DNA of 64,000 nt from Lytechinus pictus (lineage: Eukaryota; Echinodermata; Echinoidea; Temnopleuroida; Toxopneustidae): contig NC_087249.1 of assembly GCF_037042905.1 (NCBI RefSeq), positions 10,908,001-10,972,000 of the forward strand. The letters are read 5' to 3'. The stretch's first letter is position 1. Every line of letters begins with the position of its first letter. Under the pieces are notes generated by a model. That model did not search any database. It was not told the origin of the DNA and saw nothing but the letters and a program-made list of their open reading frames with translations. Below, piece by piece: positions 48,277-61,014 of this stretch. Both the position numbers and the translations under genes were made by a program.

Positions 48277-48305
48277 CTCTTGTGCTATTGTACAGCGCCA
48301 ATAAG

Positions 48306-49831
48306 TTATACCCGCACAACAACAGGGAAGTGGTGCCTGTATTTCTTGACCACGAAGACGATCGATCCCATGCCAAGGCCTACCATGATCATGGCTGCGA
48401 TGGCGATGCCGAACGTCGCGTTCGATGACGATGACGTCATCCTGACATCTTGGTTGCTAGGCATGTGATCCGGCCTACCCTTTATCGGGAGTTGGTTTCC
48501 AGACACGACCCCCGCGTCATTGACCAGCTCGACGTTGGTGTTCGGCAGTGCCCCGATGTTGATGGAGGCCGCGGTGCTACCGTTTGCCGTGTCGACGTCG
48601 TTGTCGGTGTCGGTATCGGTATCAACATCCATATCATCTTCCTCGGACGATTCCTCAGAGAGACTGCCGCTTTCAGTCACCTCAGTCATACCCGTTGGTT
48701 CTACCTCCTGATTGGCGGGAGCACCATAGAAGGGTTCTATCCGTAGCTCAGCTGGCTGCTGCTGCTTTACTTCCATTATGGTATCTTTTAAAACCACCCT
48801 CGCTCCTGCGAGGTTGCTGACCATACTGCAGGCTTGAAAAAATAGATATTCCGAAATAATGTTAAGAAATTTGTTTTCAGCTCTCTCTTTTTTTAATGTT
48901 GGTACTTGCTGGCTAATGTGAAGTGAGGGTTATACTCATTGGCGCCAACGAAATCGACTCCAAACCTACCGATCGTCCCGCTGGAAAGAGCACAGTATCC
49001 ACAGTGTGTTCACAGTGTGTGCCACATTGTGTGTCATAGTGTGGTACACAATGTGTAATCACCTTCACACTGTTATATTTGAGCATTTCAACTGAGTGTG
49101 AAAAACATATTCACATAGTCGACCATGTGAACACGCTGTGTACAGTCACACTCTCGAAGTGTTCACAGTGTGAATAATATTGTCACATAGTCCGCTTTGT
49201 GAACACACTGTGATCACACTGTGTTCGCTCCAGCAGGGGTATGTCATTGGTATAATAGCTTTTATCGGTAAACAGTCGGTCTCGATCGCCGGTGTGACAA
49301 TAACACGAAATCAGAGTGCATACTTTTATTCTAATTTTCAATTATGTGATTTTAGTATCATTATTCATAACAAAGATAAGAAAATCTTTTCTCCGATATG
49401 CTCAAATTAAAAATTAAAAGTTCATACTGAAGAACTAAATCTTGATGCGCTGTCTCTTTAAATTGTTTATACATTTTTGATTTTTGATTCACCAAAATAA
49501 TCCCTCATCCCCCCCCCCAAAAAAAAAAAAAAAAAAAAACAGAAAAAAAAATGTGCGAAATTCTTACATTTCGGAATTCAATTTCATTTAAACCATAATG
49601 ACTATAACCATTTCGACACTAACATGTAATAATGTTGTATTTCAGCGTTAGCCATTCATTGCTTAAACCCATGGACCTGTTGAAATCCATGATTAAACAT
49701 TAAACCAACGAAAAATTGCCCAACTGCAACCCTTCGGTAACATACATTTAAAAAAATGAATATTGAATTTGTATTGGTCCCAACTTACTTAAAACCATGA
49801 AAAGAGCGGGCAGACTTGTACGTGATGGCAT
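48306..49831 (-). CDS. G8: P16-family acidic membrane protein with a frame-critical tandem splice donor (2 exons, 188 aa)
   Basis: Exon 2 is 48825-48306 (acceptor ctgcag|T). Exon 1 starts at 49831 (MPSRTSLPALFMVL). The strong donor A|gtaagt (exon end 49789) gives a frameshift and early stop. A second GT four bases downstream (AGTAA|gttggg, exon end 49785) restores the frame, giving a leader ending MVSNLAGA before RVVLKD. The mature protein has a Gln/Pro-rich start, an acidic region (SLSEESSEEDDMDVDTDTDTDND), a GALPNTN motif, an SNAT glycosylation sequon, a helix at about 154-175 and the tail KKYRHHFPVVVRV. Exon 2 is intact and clearly a family member. Whether it is productively spliced decides between a gene and a decaying copy. 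Confidence 0.7.
48932..49305. mobile_element. Nested insertion in the G8 intron: CACTGTG element inside MITE family 1
   Basis: The outer left arm GCCAACGAAATCGACTCCAA and outer right arm CGGTCTCGATCGCCGGTGTGAC belong to MITE family 1. Between them lies a CACTGTG element whose ends CTGGAAAGAGCACAG and CTGTGTTCGCTCCAG are inverted (about 48984-49239). The order of insertion is therefore MITE first, CACTGTG element second. Confidence 0.7.
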
Positions 49832-50082
49832 GATGGAGGATTCCTGGAGTCGTTTTCACCAAACGAGTTCACAACCGACTTTTAGATGTAAACAATCGAT
49901 TGTTGAGGATGTTCAAGAAGATGTGGTATCCTGAAGAAGCTGAGATGATGGCGATATTTGAGCTTCTAGAAATGTCATCCTCTGCCAACGGACCGACCCA
50001 GTGCGCTCCAAGAGCGGGTGAGCTTCTGAGGATCTCTCGATAAGTCTTCGAAACGTTTGGATGTTCATCACCTCGCTCTTTG

Positions 50083-50091
50083 CCTTTTATA
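50083..50091 (-). promoter_or_regulatory. TATA box candidate of G8
   Basis: TATAAAAGG on the minus strand, about 260 bp before the start codon, twice the spacing in the paralogs. No nearer TATA box is visible, so the leader may have expanded or contain an unrecognised intron. Confidence 0.5.
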
Positions 50092-50964
50092 CATCCCAAT
50101 TCCTTTTTTTTACATTAAACATATGATCTTAAACAGAAACCACAGGTGAAACCGGAAATACATTTGGCAACTCGAAGTCAAAGTGATCCCAAGTTTTACT
50201 TTAAGTCAACGTAAATGAGACGACTTTCATAAGGTGTTGTTGCTTTGGCAGTAAATGCTTCGAAGTTCAAACGATGTCAAATGGCACATTCTAATTGACA
50301 ATGTATTCTTAAAATGTTGTTGCGTTACGTAACGGTCAAGAAATATGGCACATGTTGGATTCATTGTCATCTCACATTCATGTTTATCATCATATGGAAG
50401 GTTGTCCAACGATGCGAGGCTATCGTTGCAATGATCTAATTGGCGGAAACACAGATACACACACCTGATTCGTCTCCCGCATCAAACCAGGTTACGTAAT
50501 ACTCATACATGTATATTGGTCGTTTATATACTGTAACTGTACCTCTATTTTGAAAATGTGATTATGATGATGATGATGATGATGATGCTTAATAATGAAT
50601 AATAATAATGATAATGCTAATAATCATAATGATAATAATAAGCAATTATCATTATCATCATCATCATTATCATTATTAATATGCAAAAAAAATATATAGC
50701 GCTTAATACAATGTTCCTAGGCGCCTCATACTACTACACCAATTTTAGCACGGCTGCCCCGATCAGGAGTTCGAGCGTTCAGGCAATTCTTATCATCGTT
50801 GATATTATTATCATTCAAAGAAATAGCATTAGCAAAATAACAATAATAATGATAGTGGCTACTTGTAACGCACAGGTCCACTTTTCAGTGATAATGGCGC
50901 TTCAAGAAAATATACATGAACAAAAATTGAAATAAAATAGAAAGAACAAGAATAGGCATTTGAA

Positions 50965-50980
50965 TAGTAGTAGTAGTAGC

Positions 50981-51053
<73 letters not shown>

Positions 51054-51082
51054 ATAGTAGTAGTAGGAGCAGTAGTAGCAGC

Positions 51083-51160
<78 letters not shown>

Positions 51161-51290
51161 GGTGGTGGTGGTGGTGGTGGTGGTGGTGGTAGTAGTAGTA
51201 GTAGTAGTAATAGTAGTAGTAGTAGTAGTAGTAGTAGTAGAAGTAGTAGTAGTAGTAGCAGTAGTACTAATACTAGCAGTCGTTAAAGTA
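50965..51290 (+). repeat. AGT/GGT microsatellite
   Basis: More than 300 bp of near-perfect AGT trinucleotides with an internal run of about 17 GGT units (about 51150-51190). One frame reads poly-Ser/poly-Gly, which is not a gene. Confidence 0.95.
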
Positions 51291-51384
51291 GTGGTAATAG
51301 AGAGGTATATATGGGAACAGAAACAGAGATTCTAATTAATATAGTGTGTTCACATCAGACTATCTACGTCGACAAACTGTTTAT

Positions 51385-51515
51385 GTGGTGTAGCGGTTTG
51401 GACTCTTGACTTGTAATCAGAGGGTCGTGTGTTTGAATCCCACCTTGGTCTAGCATCCTTTGGCAAGGTGTAAATCCATACTCTGCCACTCTCCTCCCTC
51501 GTGTTAGATGGATAA
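51385..51515 (+). repeat. tRNA-derived SINE-like sequence
   Basis: TGGTGTAGCGGTTTGGACTC (A-box-like) and GTGTTTGAATCCCACC (B-box) at tRNA spacing, with a body resembling the copy at 11100-11345. Confidence 0.6.
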
Positions 51516-52728
51516 AAATAATGCAAAACTTTACAATGCCAATATTTTTATTCCAATTTGAAGAAAGGTTCAGTGATTTGTTTGTCTGATTTGACTCTAT
51601 CTGTTCAAATCATGATTATTTACATTTCGACGTTTCCCTTTTATATTATAGAATTACCATCTGATGTAATCGTAATGATCACTTTAAACATATTTTCAAT
51701 CTCCGATATCCTAGCTTGGATATTATCTACCACCTGCTTTTGATATTTCATGATCATTTAATAGTTTACTCAACCTGTAGGTTCCCACTGTGACGTCAGA
51801 CAATCTGCACTCCTCCCATCTGTGCGACGTCACCTGTTAGGTCCTACCCCTCCCTTCCATGTCAAAACAATCCCTATCATTGCGCCAAGCCTTGGTAGAC
51901 TTGTATGCGACAATGAATGATTCGGTGCCAATGCATCTGTCTACTGCTCAGTGTTTTGGCAAGTGAATGCCCTCAGAAGCAATACAGGGGTGAAATATGG
52001 TTCATGGATGAAAACTATTTTTAATGGTTTTTATACTTAAAAAGGGGAAATGGACAAGTGGGTCCCGTTTTCTAGCAGCGCGGTGGTATTGCTTGACAAG
52101 ACAGATATAGTTTCTCTTTAAAAAAAAAAACCTGACATTAAAGATCTCTCGTTGATTTTTTTTTATCATTGTTCATTTGAAAGACAAACTATTCCGAGAA
52201 TAGTTAAACATCCACGACCGCTATTGTATGTTTTTAGTTAGTGTTTCTGTCAGTAAAAAAATAATAAATCTTGAAACGGGAAATTATATATATCATGGCT
52301 ACGTCGAGTTCATTATTTAGTATGAAGTTGTGGGTCCGTGGAAGGAGAGTTGGGCCTCCGCTTATCTATTAAGAGTTAAAAAAATAACTTTCTGAAAGTG
52401 ATACTTCGGAATCGATTCGACATGACCAATGCTAAGAAAATGTGCATAATAACAGGGGCCGCGGAACCGGGAAGGGGGGTCTGGGGTTAAGTGCCCCTTT
52501 TTTCAAAACCGTGTACAAAAATGTAAAAATTACTTTATGCATAGCCCCCCCCCCCCCCCCCCCCCACTTTCATAACAGAATCGCCACAATACGACAACTT
52601 TTAAGTGAAGACCTTTCTTCCTATATAGCTTACTTTGCTTTTTTATTTTTATTTTATTTTTCTATGGTAAGTTGTTGTTCTTTCTGTATTCTATTTCTTA
52701 AAAATGCCCCTAGTGTCGTATGAGGGAG

Positions 52729-52975
52729 CCAGGCGACAGCGCATTGGACAACGTTTTAAAAATGCCGCGAGCGAGCAAAGCAAGCGAGCACAAATTGACC
52801 TTTTTGCACAAAAAAAATCTAATTTTGTGATTAATTTTAATATAATATTCAGAAAATAGTATTATATTTCACCCTTTCCTTTTTTTTCTCCTTTTTTCAT
52901 TGGTCGTGTTTTTTTGTTTGGGGGATGTCTGTGGCCAGCCAAGCCCCCCCCCCCCCTCTGTTGTACGCCAGTGAT
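52729..52975 (-). mobile_element. Partial inverted copy of the hAT-like family found upstream of G1
   Basis: GCGAGCGAGCAAAGCAAGCG, followed by sequence complementary to about 8750-8895 (AATTTTGTGATT, AGAAAATAGTATTATATTTC), and ending TTGTACGCCAGTG, a hAT-type end. Confidence 0.6.
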
Positions 52976-53935
52976 GCCCCCCCCCCCGGCTTTTCCGCCT
53001 TTTATCACTTAGGCAATTACTTTTACCCCTCCAATACCATAATTCTTTTTATTCATATAAACATTTAGTTCCTTTCATTCTCACAAAATTCAACTTTCTG
53101 AAATAAATTCATTTAAAATTTTCATAAAGGAAATGAATACACCAGGTTTGTTTACAGGATCGAAAACCTATAGATCTATAAAGGAAAAAAACCTAGTTGT
53201 TAGATACACTGGTGCACATGAATACAACATTAAATAAAAGCAGATTAAGAATTATCAAAATTTATTAAAATTAGCGATATCAACTCGAATCGTTAAAGAC
53301 AGTCGAAAAACGATATCTGTACGAAAGAGGTGCCCGCAGAGCAGTGATTGATGTAAATCGGAAATCACATTAAATAGTAAGGAAGTACTTCATGGTACTA
53401 CCGATCAATTATATTGTTCATTGACTATACAGCCGCTAAAGCAATTCATACATTTTCATTTCATTATGAATGACAGTAGTATCGATCTAATATATTGGTC
53501 ACGGTCCCATGGTGGACTGAGTAGGGGGGGGTGGTCAAGGGGTGCATGACCTCATTTTCGGGTTTTCCCAATTTATCATGCTTGTCAGATATATATTTTT
53601 TTCTAAGATATTCCATTTTTAGTGTGCACCTTTTTAAGTCTTGAAAGATTATTTTTCGATAGTTGCCTGCCTGTTTAGAGTGATATTTTCATTATTTTAT
53701 GGGGGGGGGGGGCTTGCTTGTTAGAATATTTTGAATGAATCAACATATTTGTTAACGTTTACTAAGTTTATAGGGGTAGATTAATATGTTTTCCAAGCCA
53801 TTTCATGTATTTCTTTGTTCTCATTTTACGTATATTTGGACCGCCTTTGAGCTCGATGACAAGTGTTTTGTTTTTCCAAAATGAAAGGGCGGATCTTTGA
53901 AAGTCCAAGACACACAACCGCCTTTCACACCCTCC

Positions 53936-53970
<35 letters not shown>

Positions 53971-56900
53971 GCTCTCTCCCTCTCTCTATTTCTCCTCTTG
54001 CCTATCCTTTTCTATCTTTCTTTCTGTCCAATTTAATAACCATTGAAATACAGGTTACCATGGCAATTAAAGTTGATGGAATATAATTTATGTAACGGGA
54101 GCAGATTGAGATATTTGCCTAAAATAAAGTTGCTTTATATCATCTTAAATTTTTCCCGCAAGCATTAAGTATTTATTATATCAAAATAAATATTTTCCTT
54201 TTTTCATTTAAGCTAGTACCCTCAATTTTAATTTGGGCTATGTATAAGAAAGTGGATATATTGGTATGTATATAAACGTTAGAGAAATGTATATTCTTTA
54301 AGATTTGTCTCGCAACGAAATTTTGAAAGCGCTCCAATTTCCAAAGTTTGTATTCTTCAAAGAACAAACCGCGTATTCATGTAACTACATGGCCAACGTT
54401 TGGTGCCATGCCAAAGGCTGAATACAAGAATACTATGTAAGTTAATTAACTTTGGATTAATGTCAAGCATTATGAGAAACGTCAAGTCCTTGGCATGGTT
54501 TCAGTTGATTCTTTCGTGAACCCTTTCCTGGTGACAAAAGCAGTGGCTTAGCCGATTTGCGCTATATAAGCGCGAATGAATACAGTTTTTACCTTACTTT
54601 TTTACATTATGAAATGTGGTGTTACAACCATAACTGCAGTGTATACCGACGAAGCTGTCTCCAAACCGACCGTAGTCTAGTTCTAGACGATATTAAACGA
54701 ATTTATTTGCACCGATATATACGTTCTATTCCGTGCGTACGCCCAGCCGAGTGTGCGCGCAAAACCGAGAACCTGTACTCCGAGGAAATATCGTCTAGAT
54801 CAGTTGCTCAGCGGTGACGTCAGAGGTCAAAGGTCAACGGACGAGTGCTCATGAATATGCATGAGTTACTTGTCAATCTCGCTGCGCCGAACAGTGCAAC
54901 GTTGTTTACGTTTTGCACACTCGTTATCAGCTGTGTGCATACATTGTGCACGTGGGATTGATGTAGTAGATCTATGCAGCGCAGGGACGTGAGCGTCCGT
55001 GATCTATGTGATGTGAATACATGTACATGTATCATACGACAGTTTAAGATAGTTCATTACTTTTAAGGCTACAAATAGACATTTCATTGTTGGGAAATTA
55101 CTGTTACATGCATAATAGTTATTTCACTCTATGTGCATATCTTGGTTAAATCTGTGGGTATGATGTTACCATCATGATATATGAAAGAAGGTGCTAATGT
55201 ACCAAATTTCAAACTTCAAAACAATACAGACTAGTTTTTCCACTTTACTCAGATGGAATAATTAATGTACATGTTTGAATGATATATTTTATATTCTTCT
55301 TCATCTACACATGTAATTACATAAAGGCATTTTGTCTTAGTATGGGTATTGAAAATTTAGACTCATACAATGTAATTAAAGTCTCATTCTTGTGAATGGA
55401 TCACATCACGGTACATTTTACTGTGGGCACTTGTAAATATATCATTTTCAAAGTCTTCTTCACATATTTCACTGTCAAAGACATGCATGGGTGTCGATCA
55501 CCGGGGGGGGGGGGGATGGGGGGATATATCCCCCCTAATATTTCAAGTGGGGGGATGGCCTGTATTATCATCCCCCCAATAATTTAGGGTAGAAAAATTA
55601 AATAATGATGATCAAAAATGAAAAAGTATGATCATGATAATTATAGTGATGATTATAGTATGCCATCAATCAGTTTGTTTCCGTCGCAATGTGTGTATAT
55701 TGTTATTAAATAAGAACATTCTTTTCCAGGACTTTAAAACAGATGGGTGGAGGTTCAAGATGACAAAAATTTAAATGTTTATGTATATGATATTTTTTAA
55801 CACATGACATAAAAGGACCCCGATGAACTAAAAACAACTTTTGTTGATAGGGTGTTCTATCCCACCAGGCATTGGTGAATAAATACATTTTAATAAATCA
55901 ATTAATTCAAAAGGGTGGGAAAATAAACGGGTGGAAAAATAAACTGGAGTAAACAGGGAAAACCCCATGGACGTAAATCCCAGAGGGCCGCAATTTTGAA
56001 AAAGTACAAATAACTTTTCTCAGATTTACCCCTCCCCACATCCAAGTGCATGATGTTTGTTCCATTTAATCTACAACCCTTTTGAATATCATTTCATTTT
56101 TGAAGTTATGTAAAATAAGTAAATCGCCAGGGATCGCTGTCATAAAAAGTTATTTGCAATGAGGTCTGACATGAGGCGAAAGATTTTCGGACATTATTGA
56201 GACTACCTGAAATAGATGTTGTTCTATTTCACCTTTTTCTTATTCATTCCCAGAAAATTCAGAGAAAAAGAAAAATACCTTTGCGTTTCTATAGAGTATA
56301 GGCTTATCACTTCATTTATTTGCCTGGTTATACACACTTTACCGATGTATGTCATGGTAGTTATATATTAAGTTCGGCATTCAGTAACTTGAACAAGAAA
56401 ATATACCAAAAGCAAGATGTGCACAAAACGAAAGTCACCCCTACTTGTATATCCAAATACCTTGACTTGAACGATAACTTTTGGTCAATAATATTTTGCA
56501 GGAGAGCATCGATGTCCTCATTATCTATCTATGTGGAAATGAGGTGCCTATAGTCATGAAAGAGTGAGCCCACATCAAATGCAAAAATTTCACTTTAAAA
56601 AAAGTCATAATGGTCGTTTGGTGATCAGTAGCTCATATATGGTGCCTTTGTTGTATGCGGTTGGATGTAATTGATATTAAAACATTTTATCATGTGACCC
56701 CATCAGATACCTCTCATGAAAATATTGAGGTTCAGTGAGCTCAATATAATATGATCATATTTTTACAATTTTTATAATAAGTGAAATCAATTGATGGTTT
56801 CAGAAAGAATAATCATTCATTCTCTCTAAAGCGGATATGAGGATATGAACATCGGATGTTTTTTTCATGTTATTCTTGTTATTGTTATGGACTTGAATAA

Positions 56901-59064
56901 CTAAACTTGATTATTTTTTTCTTATTTTGGCAAAAAGAAATATCTTTTGAGTTTGGAAAGGGATGGCAGTTTTACATTCTATATGAGCACACTCATGCGG
57001 TACGTAAATTTCATTTTAACACATAATGTATATTAGCTGATATTACACACTGATGGTTCAAGAAAATGTTGGAGAAATATCATAACATGACAGTTGAGTT
57101 TTGATTGTTTTAATGTTTGTTTTTGTTTCATGCACTTATAAAGTATTTAAAACATGTTAAAACTAATCGTCTAAGGAATGACGGTAAGCCCGATGGCACA
57201 CGAGAAGCCACACAGTTTGTAATTTGTGCTAGTCTTATATTTTTTGTCCGAATGTGCATTTTATCATGATCATGCATTAAGAAGAAAAAAGATATTGCCA
57301 GTCGGGTTAGATTTAAGAGAGAAGTTGTATACATCATGCTCAATAAACATATCACTTTGTACATGGTCCAGACAATTTTTGTCATTTTTCTTTCGTATGG
57401 GTTTATAATAAGCTTACTTGTAACACAAATTGAATTTAAAAAAAAATTATATAAGTAAAGTACACTGCAACAATCCCCTACTTTTCCCCTACGTCCAGTG
57501 AAGAAACGCTAGTTCATGCTTTTTGCATTAAGCAATTTCCAAGAACACCATGCATATCAACCACTCTCAAATGTCCTAACTTGTAATTTTAGTGGGGGTA
57601 ATGTTGAAAGATCCCCATCCACAAGAACATTTGTGTCAATCACCCCCCCCCCCAACCAAGCATACCGATCGACACCCATGGTCAGAGAGTATGACAAAAA
57701 GATTAGTACAGAGCTGTGAAAGGGATAAGGAAAACAGAATAAAAATCATTATTGATTTTTAAAAGTAGATTAATCTCACAAATGTGGATTTTGATGCGTG
57801 CATTAGATTTTGGAAGAAAATCTTTACGATTGTCCTTGGAACTTTTAGTTTATTTATTTACTTTACATGAACATGTAGATAATGCGTACAATTATTTTTG
57901 TTGTTCAGCTACATTATTATCTAGCTACAGGTAGCCAGGAAATGATATTGCCAATGATGTACATGAAGCCTCTTCGATAAAGACCCTGACCGGTGTAAAA
58001 ACAATCATATATTAAAATAAAGGTAATGATTCTTCCAATAGTTAAAATTATTAAATAAAAATCAAAGAAACTACTCCTCCAAAGTACGCTTCGATTGAGC
58101 ACCCCCATGTCGCCTGGAAATGATGACGTCACGTTGTGTCAGGAGGGTTGTGGTTCCATAGGTTTGTGTACAAAAGCATTGGGTATTTTCTTCCATTTCC
58201 ATGTTATGAATCCATTTTTTTTTCGTTTTCAGATGAAAATGGCACTCAAAATTATTCACTGTTCAAATTGTTGTAAACCTACAACTATTCACTACTTTTT
58301 TGTGATTTCTTTGTTTGGCTCTTATTGGGCCTAAATTGCTATGTCAGGAAAAGTTATTATACATAATCTAAATGCAGATAGAATTGAAATTTGCGCCAAG
58401 TAAGCAGGAAATAAATATGGCAAAAACTAGTTCAAAACTGTAGATTTCATAAATTCAAGCTTGTGGGTAAAAATATATGTGATATCCCTCTGTGATAGAA
58501 GTGAAGAGAATGAAATGCGTTATCTGGAAAGCAAAAAAAATCACCCAGTGTTTCTGTGTACAAACCTATGGAATCACGACGCTTCTTACACAACGTGACG
58601 TTAGGGTCTCGAGGCAAGTGAAAAGCACAATAAAGCCTATTTTCTAAGCGGGGTTCGAAGCCCGATAATTGGAATATTCTTAAGCAAAATACTCAGCTGG
58701 GAAGCGGTGAAAATTAATATAGCATACCTTGCTGTATTTAGTAGCTTATAAGCTTTCGATTGGTATATAATTTATGAATTTCATTTTCGGGTCCGGTCTG
58801 GATCTATAAATAAAGGCATCTTTTCTCATTACCTTTGAAGTACAGTATTTATGAAATATATTTTTTGCAGCCATTATGAAAGAGCATTATGTTCAGATCT
58901 ACATGTACCTTGCCAGTTAATTAAATTGCTAGTAACTATTCCATTGCAGTGTAACTTTTACATGTAGTTTGCATAGGCGGATCCAGCTTTTGGCGAAAGG
59001 GGGGGGGGGACCGCCGAGCGGCGCACATATTTTTGCACTATAAATGAAAATGAAAAGGGGAAAA

Positions 59065-59335
59065 GTCAAATTCAATTCAAATTCAAATTCATTTATTTCA
59101 CTTCCATCAAACAAAAACAAATTGTATACCATATATAAACATAAATATTTGTATCCGTTGCAAACAAAATTAATAATACATATGTTGTGAAAAAAAACAC
59201 TTAGACGATTTGGGCAACACATTGTAGGTTTTAAATATATATACTATTTTTCAATAGAAATTAAATTAAGATGGAAATGGAGGAACCCACTAAAAAGCAA
59301 TGCTGGTACAATGTGGGCCCCTCAAGAAATAGATA
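59065..59335. repeat. TTCAA-headed dispersed repeat, third copy
   Basis: TCAATTCAAATTCAAATTC, then diverged sequence including CCACTAAAAAGCAATGCTGG, matching the repeat at the ends of units A and B. Confidence 0.5.
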
Positions 59336-60367
59336 ACACAACAAATAACAAAATAACAAAGTATAAATACAGATAATCAAATGAGAAAAGAATGAATAAA
59401 GGAGAGGGAAATACTCACAAAATAAATACAAAGTAATAAAAAATATACAGTTTGGTGAAGGACAAAACAACCCGTCCTAAAAATATCTACCCTTCCCACC
59501 CCCCCCCCCCCCAGAAAAAGAGAAGAAAAAAAGGGGGAGAATGCCCTGAGAAGATGGATGGGTGCTGCTGTACGTAGGAAGGCGGATAAGCGGAGAGGAG
59601 AAAGAGGAGAGGATAGACACAATAATGAGCACATCTGAGAAGGACTTGTGTCAGTTTTTTTTTTTTTTTTAAGAAACAAAGGATAATAATTATTTTATGT
59701 TTTAATTGTAGTTTAAAGTAATAATGATGACTTGACAGAAGTCTGACCCTGTCAAATGCTCTTTTCAAAATGTAGGATTTCCAGTCATGCCATTTTGCAT
59801 GACCACACGCAGATAATATTTCCGGGGGGGGGCAAATCTCGAACATATTTTTGAAAAATAAAAACGGACCGAGCTGCTCATGTGGCGATTATTATTTTTT
59901 TATAAAGTGTAATAAAAGTATTTGGTACACATCTCACATTTGCACATTTTTCATAGTTTTCATGAAATGTTAAGGGAAAAAATGTGTTTTCACAACAACT
60001 GATCGGGAATTTGCCCCCCCCCCCCTTCCCCCTTGCTGCGTACGACCATTCCCTGAAGTCCACTTAAACATATATCATTACAACATAAAATATACATGAA
60101 TTTAGACATATAATCTTTCTTAGACATATATAGAGAGAGATTGAAAAACTTATTAAAGAAAGAAACAAGCAAAAAGTAACACAAAATCTCGTGTACTAAC
60201 CCTTTTATTGCGATGAGGCCGATACTTGTGTATATTAATTGAGATGCAATTTTTTTACTATATATACACAGGGGCGTCAATCTTTTTTTCACATTGGGGG
60301 GGGGGGGGAATCATGAATCAACTTTCCAACGGCGCTCGATCACACAAAACAAACAAACTCACACACA

Positions 60368-60369
<2 letters not shown>

Positions 60370-60424
<55 letters not shown>

Positions 60425-60425
60425 C
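60370..60425. repeat. (AT)n microsatellite
   Basis: About 27 AT dinucleotides preceded by CA repeats. Confidence 0.95.
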
Positions 60426-60519
60426 TGAAATTTTTTAGTAAACTGACCTGAAAATAGGAAAAAGGTGCCTTTTAAAGACTGTTTGTAGTAACTCATGAGG
60501 AGAATACATATCTCACTAC

Positions 60520-60930
60520 ACAGATAATGCGAGTGCCGAGGGCGAGCTGAAATTTCTTTATATTCTGACCAGAAAGCTTGATATCCTCTGCATTTTGGTA
60601 CCTATGATTAAGATGGGTATCTAAAAAAGACAAAACATGCGAGCGCAAAGCGCGAGCTTAAAATTTTGATATTTCGATCTGAAAAAAATGACAGTTTAAT
60701 GGACGTTTTTAATAAAGAACAAGATTATATCCGACAAAAGATTATTGCAAATCGAAGCGGGACTTCTTTTGAGGCTTAGAACTGAGAACGGGACATTCTA
60801 TTCACCTATTTAATGATGAAAAGTGTGGGGTTTTGCTACTGAAATGGTGCGAGCGCGAAGCGCGAGCTGAAAATTTTTGTATTCCAATCTGAAAAGCGGA
60901 CAATTTGAGCACGATTTTAAACAAAGAACG
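60520..60930. repeat. Tandem repeat with GCGAGCGCGAAGCGCGAGCT units
   Basis: Three units start near 60528, 60638 and 60845. Each has a palindromic GCGAGCGCGAAGCGCGAGC-type word followed by TGAAATTTT and a segment on 'gatctgaaaa'. Confidence 0.7.
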
Positions 60931-61014
60931 AGTTGTGTAGCTCAACATCGCTTGCTGATTTCTGTGTAACATTACTATCTTATTTTATTTTTGTACATGC
61001 GGAATTATTGGAGG

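Larger units (their letters stand above)
7348..50091. other. Cluster of eight paralogous small transmembrane-protein genes (P16-like)
   Basis: Eight genes share one architecture: exon 1 with a hydrophobic leader, an intron after the first base of a codon (G8 excepted), and exon 2 with the end of the signal peptide, a low-complexity ectodomain, one membrane helix and a basic tail starting RK, RR or KK. Homology of the diverged members is shown by the leader (K-[LM]-FGLF in G2-G5), by a VPQKQT/VPQEQT/SPQKQT motif early in the mature protein (G2-G6), by an LPNT motif before the helix (G5, G6, G8), and by the helix-tail junction. Echinoid P16 and its relatives are known as small, acidic, Ser-rich, single-pass proteins of skeletogenic cells, which fits. 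The P16 assignment is inference; the paralogy is read directly. Confidence 0.85.
50092..54672. other. Gene-free stretch upstream of the cluster end
   Basis: Holds microsatellites (about 50565-50680; 50965-51290), a tRNA-derived SINE-like sequence (about 51385-51515), a partial hAT-like copy (about 52729-52975) and a CT repeat (about 53930-53992). No supported gene. Confidence 0.6.

Noticed and set aside
9073-49831. Sea urchin 185/333 immune genes (also two exons with a short leader exon, clustered, repeat-rich)
   Set aside because: The proteins here have a transmembrane helix and acidic or Pro-rich ectodomains, without the Gly-rich and His-rich regions expected of 185/333.
49869-50099. 76-codon minus-strand frame upstream of G8
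   Set aside because: Its start codon overlaps the G8 TATA box, so it could not be translated from that promoter.
50960-51335. Poly-Ser/poly-Gly and poly-Val frames
   Set aside because: Pure AGT/GGT microsatellite read in different frames.
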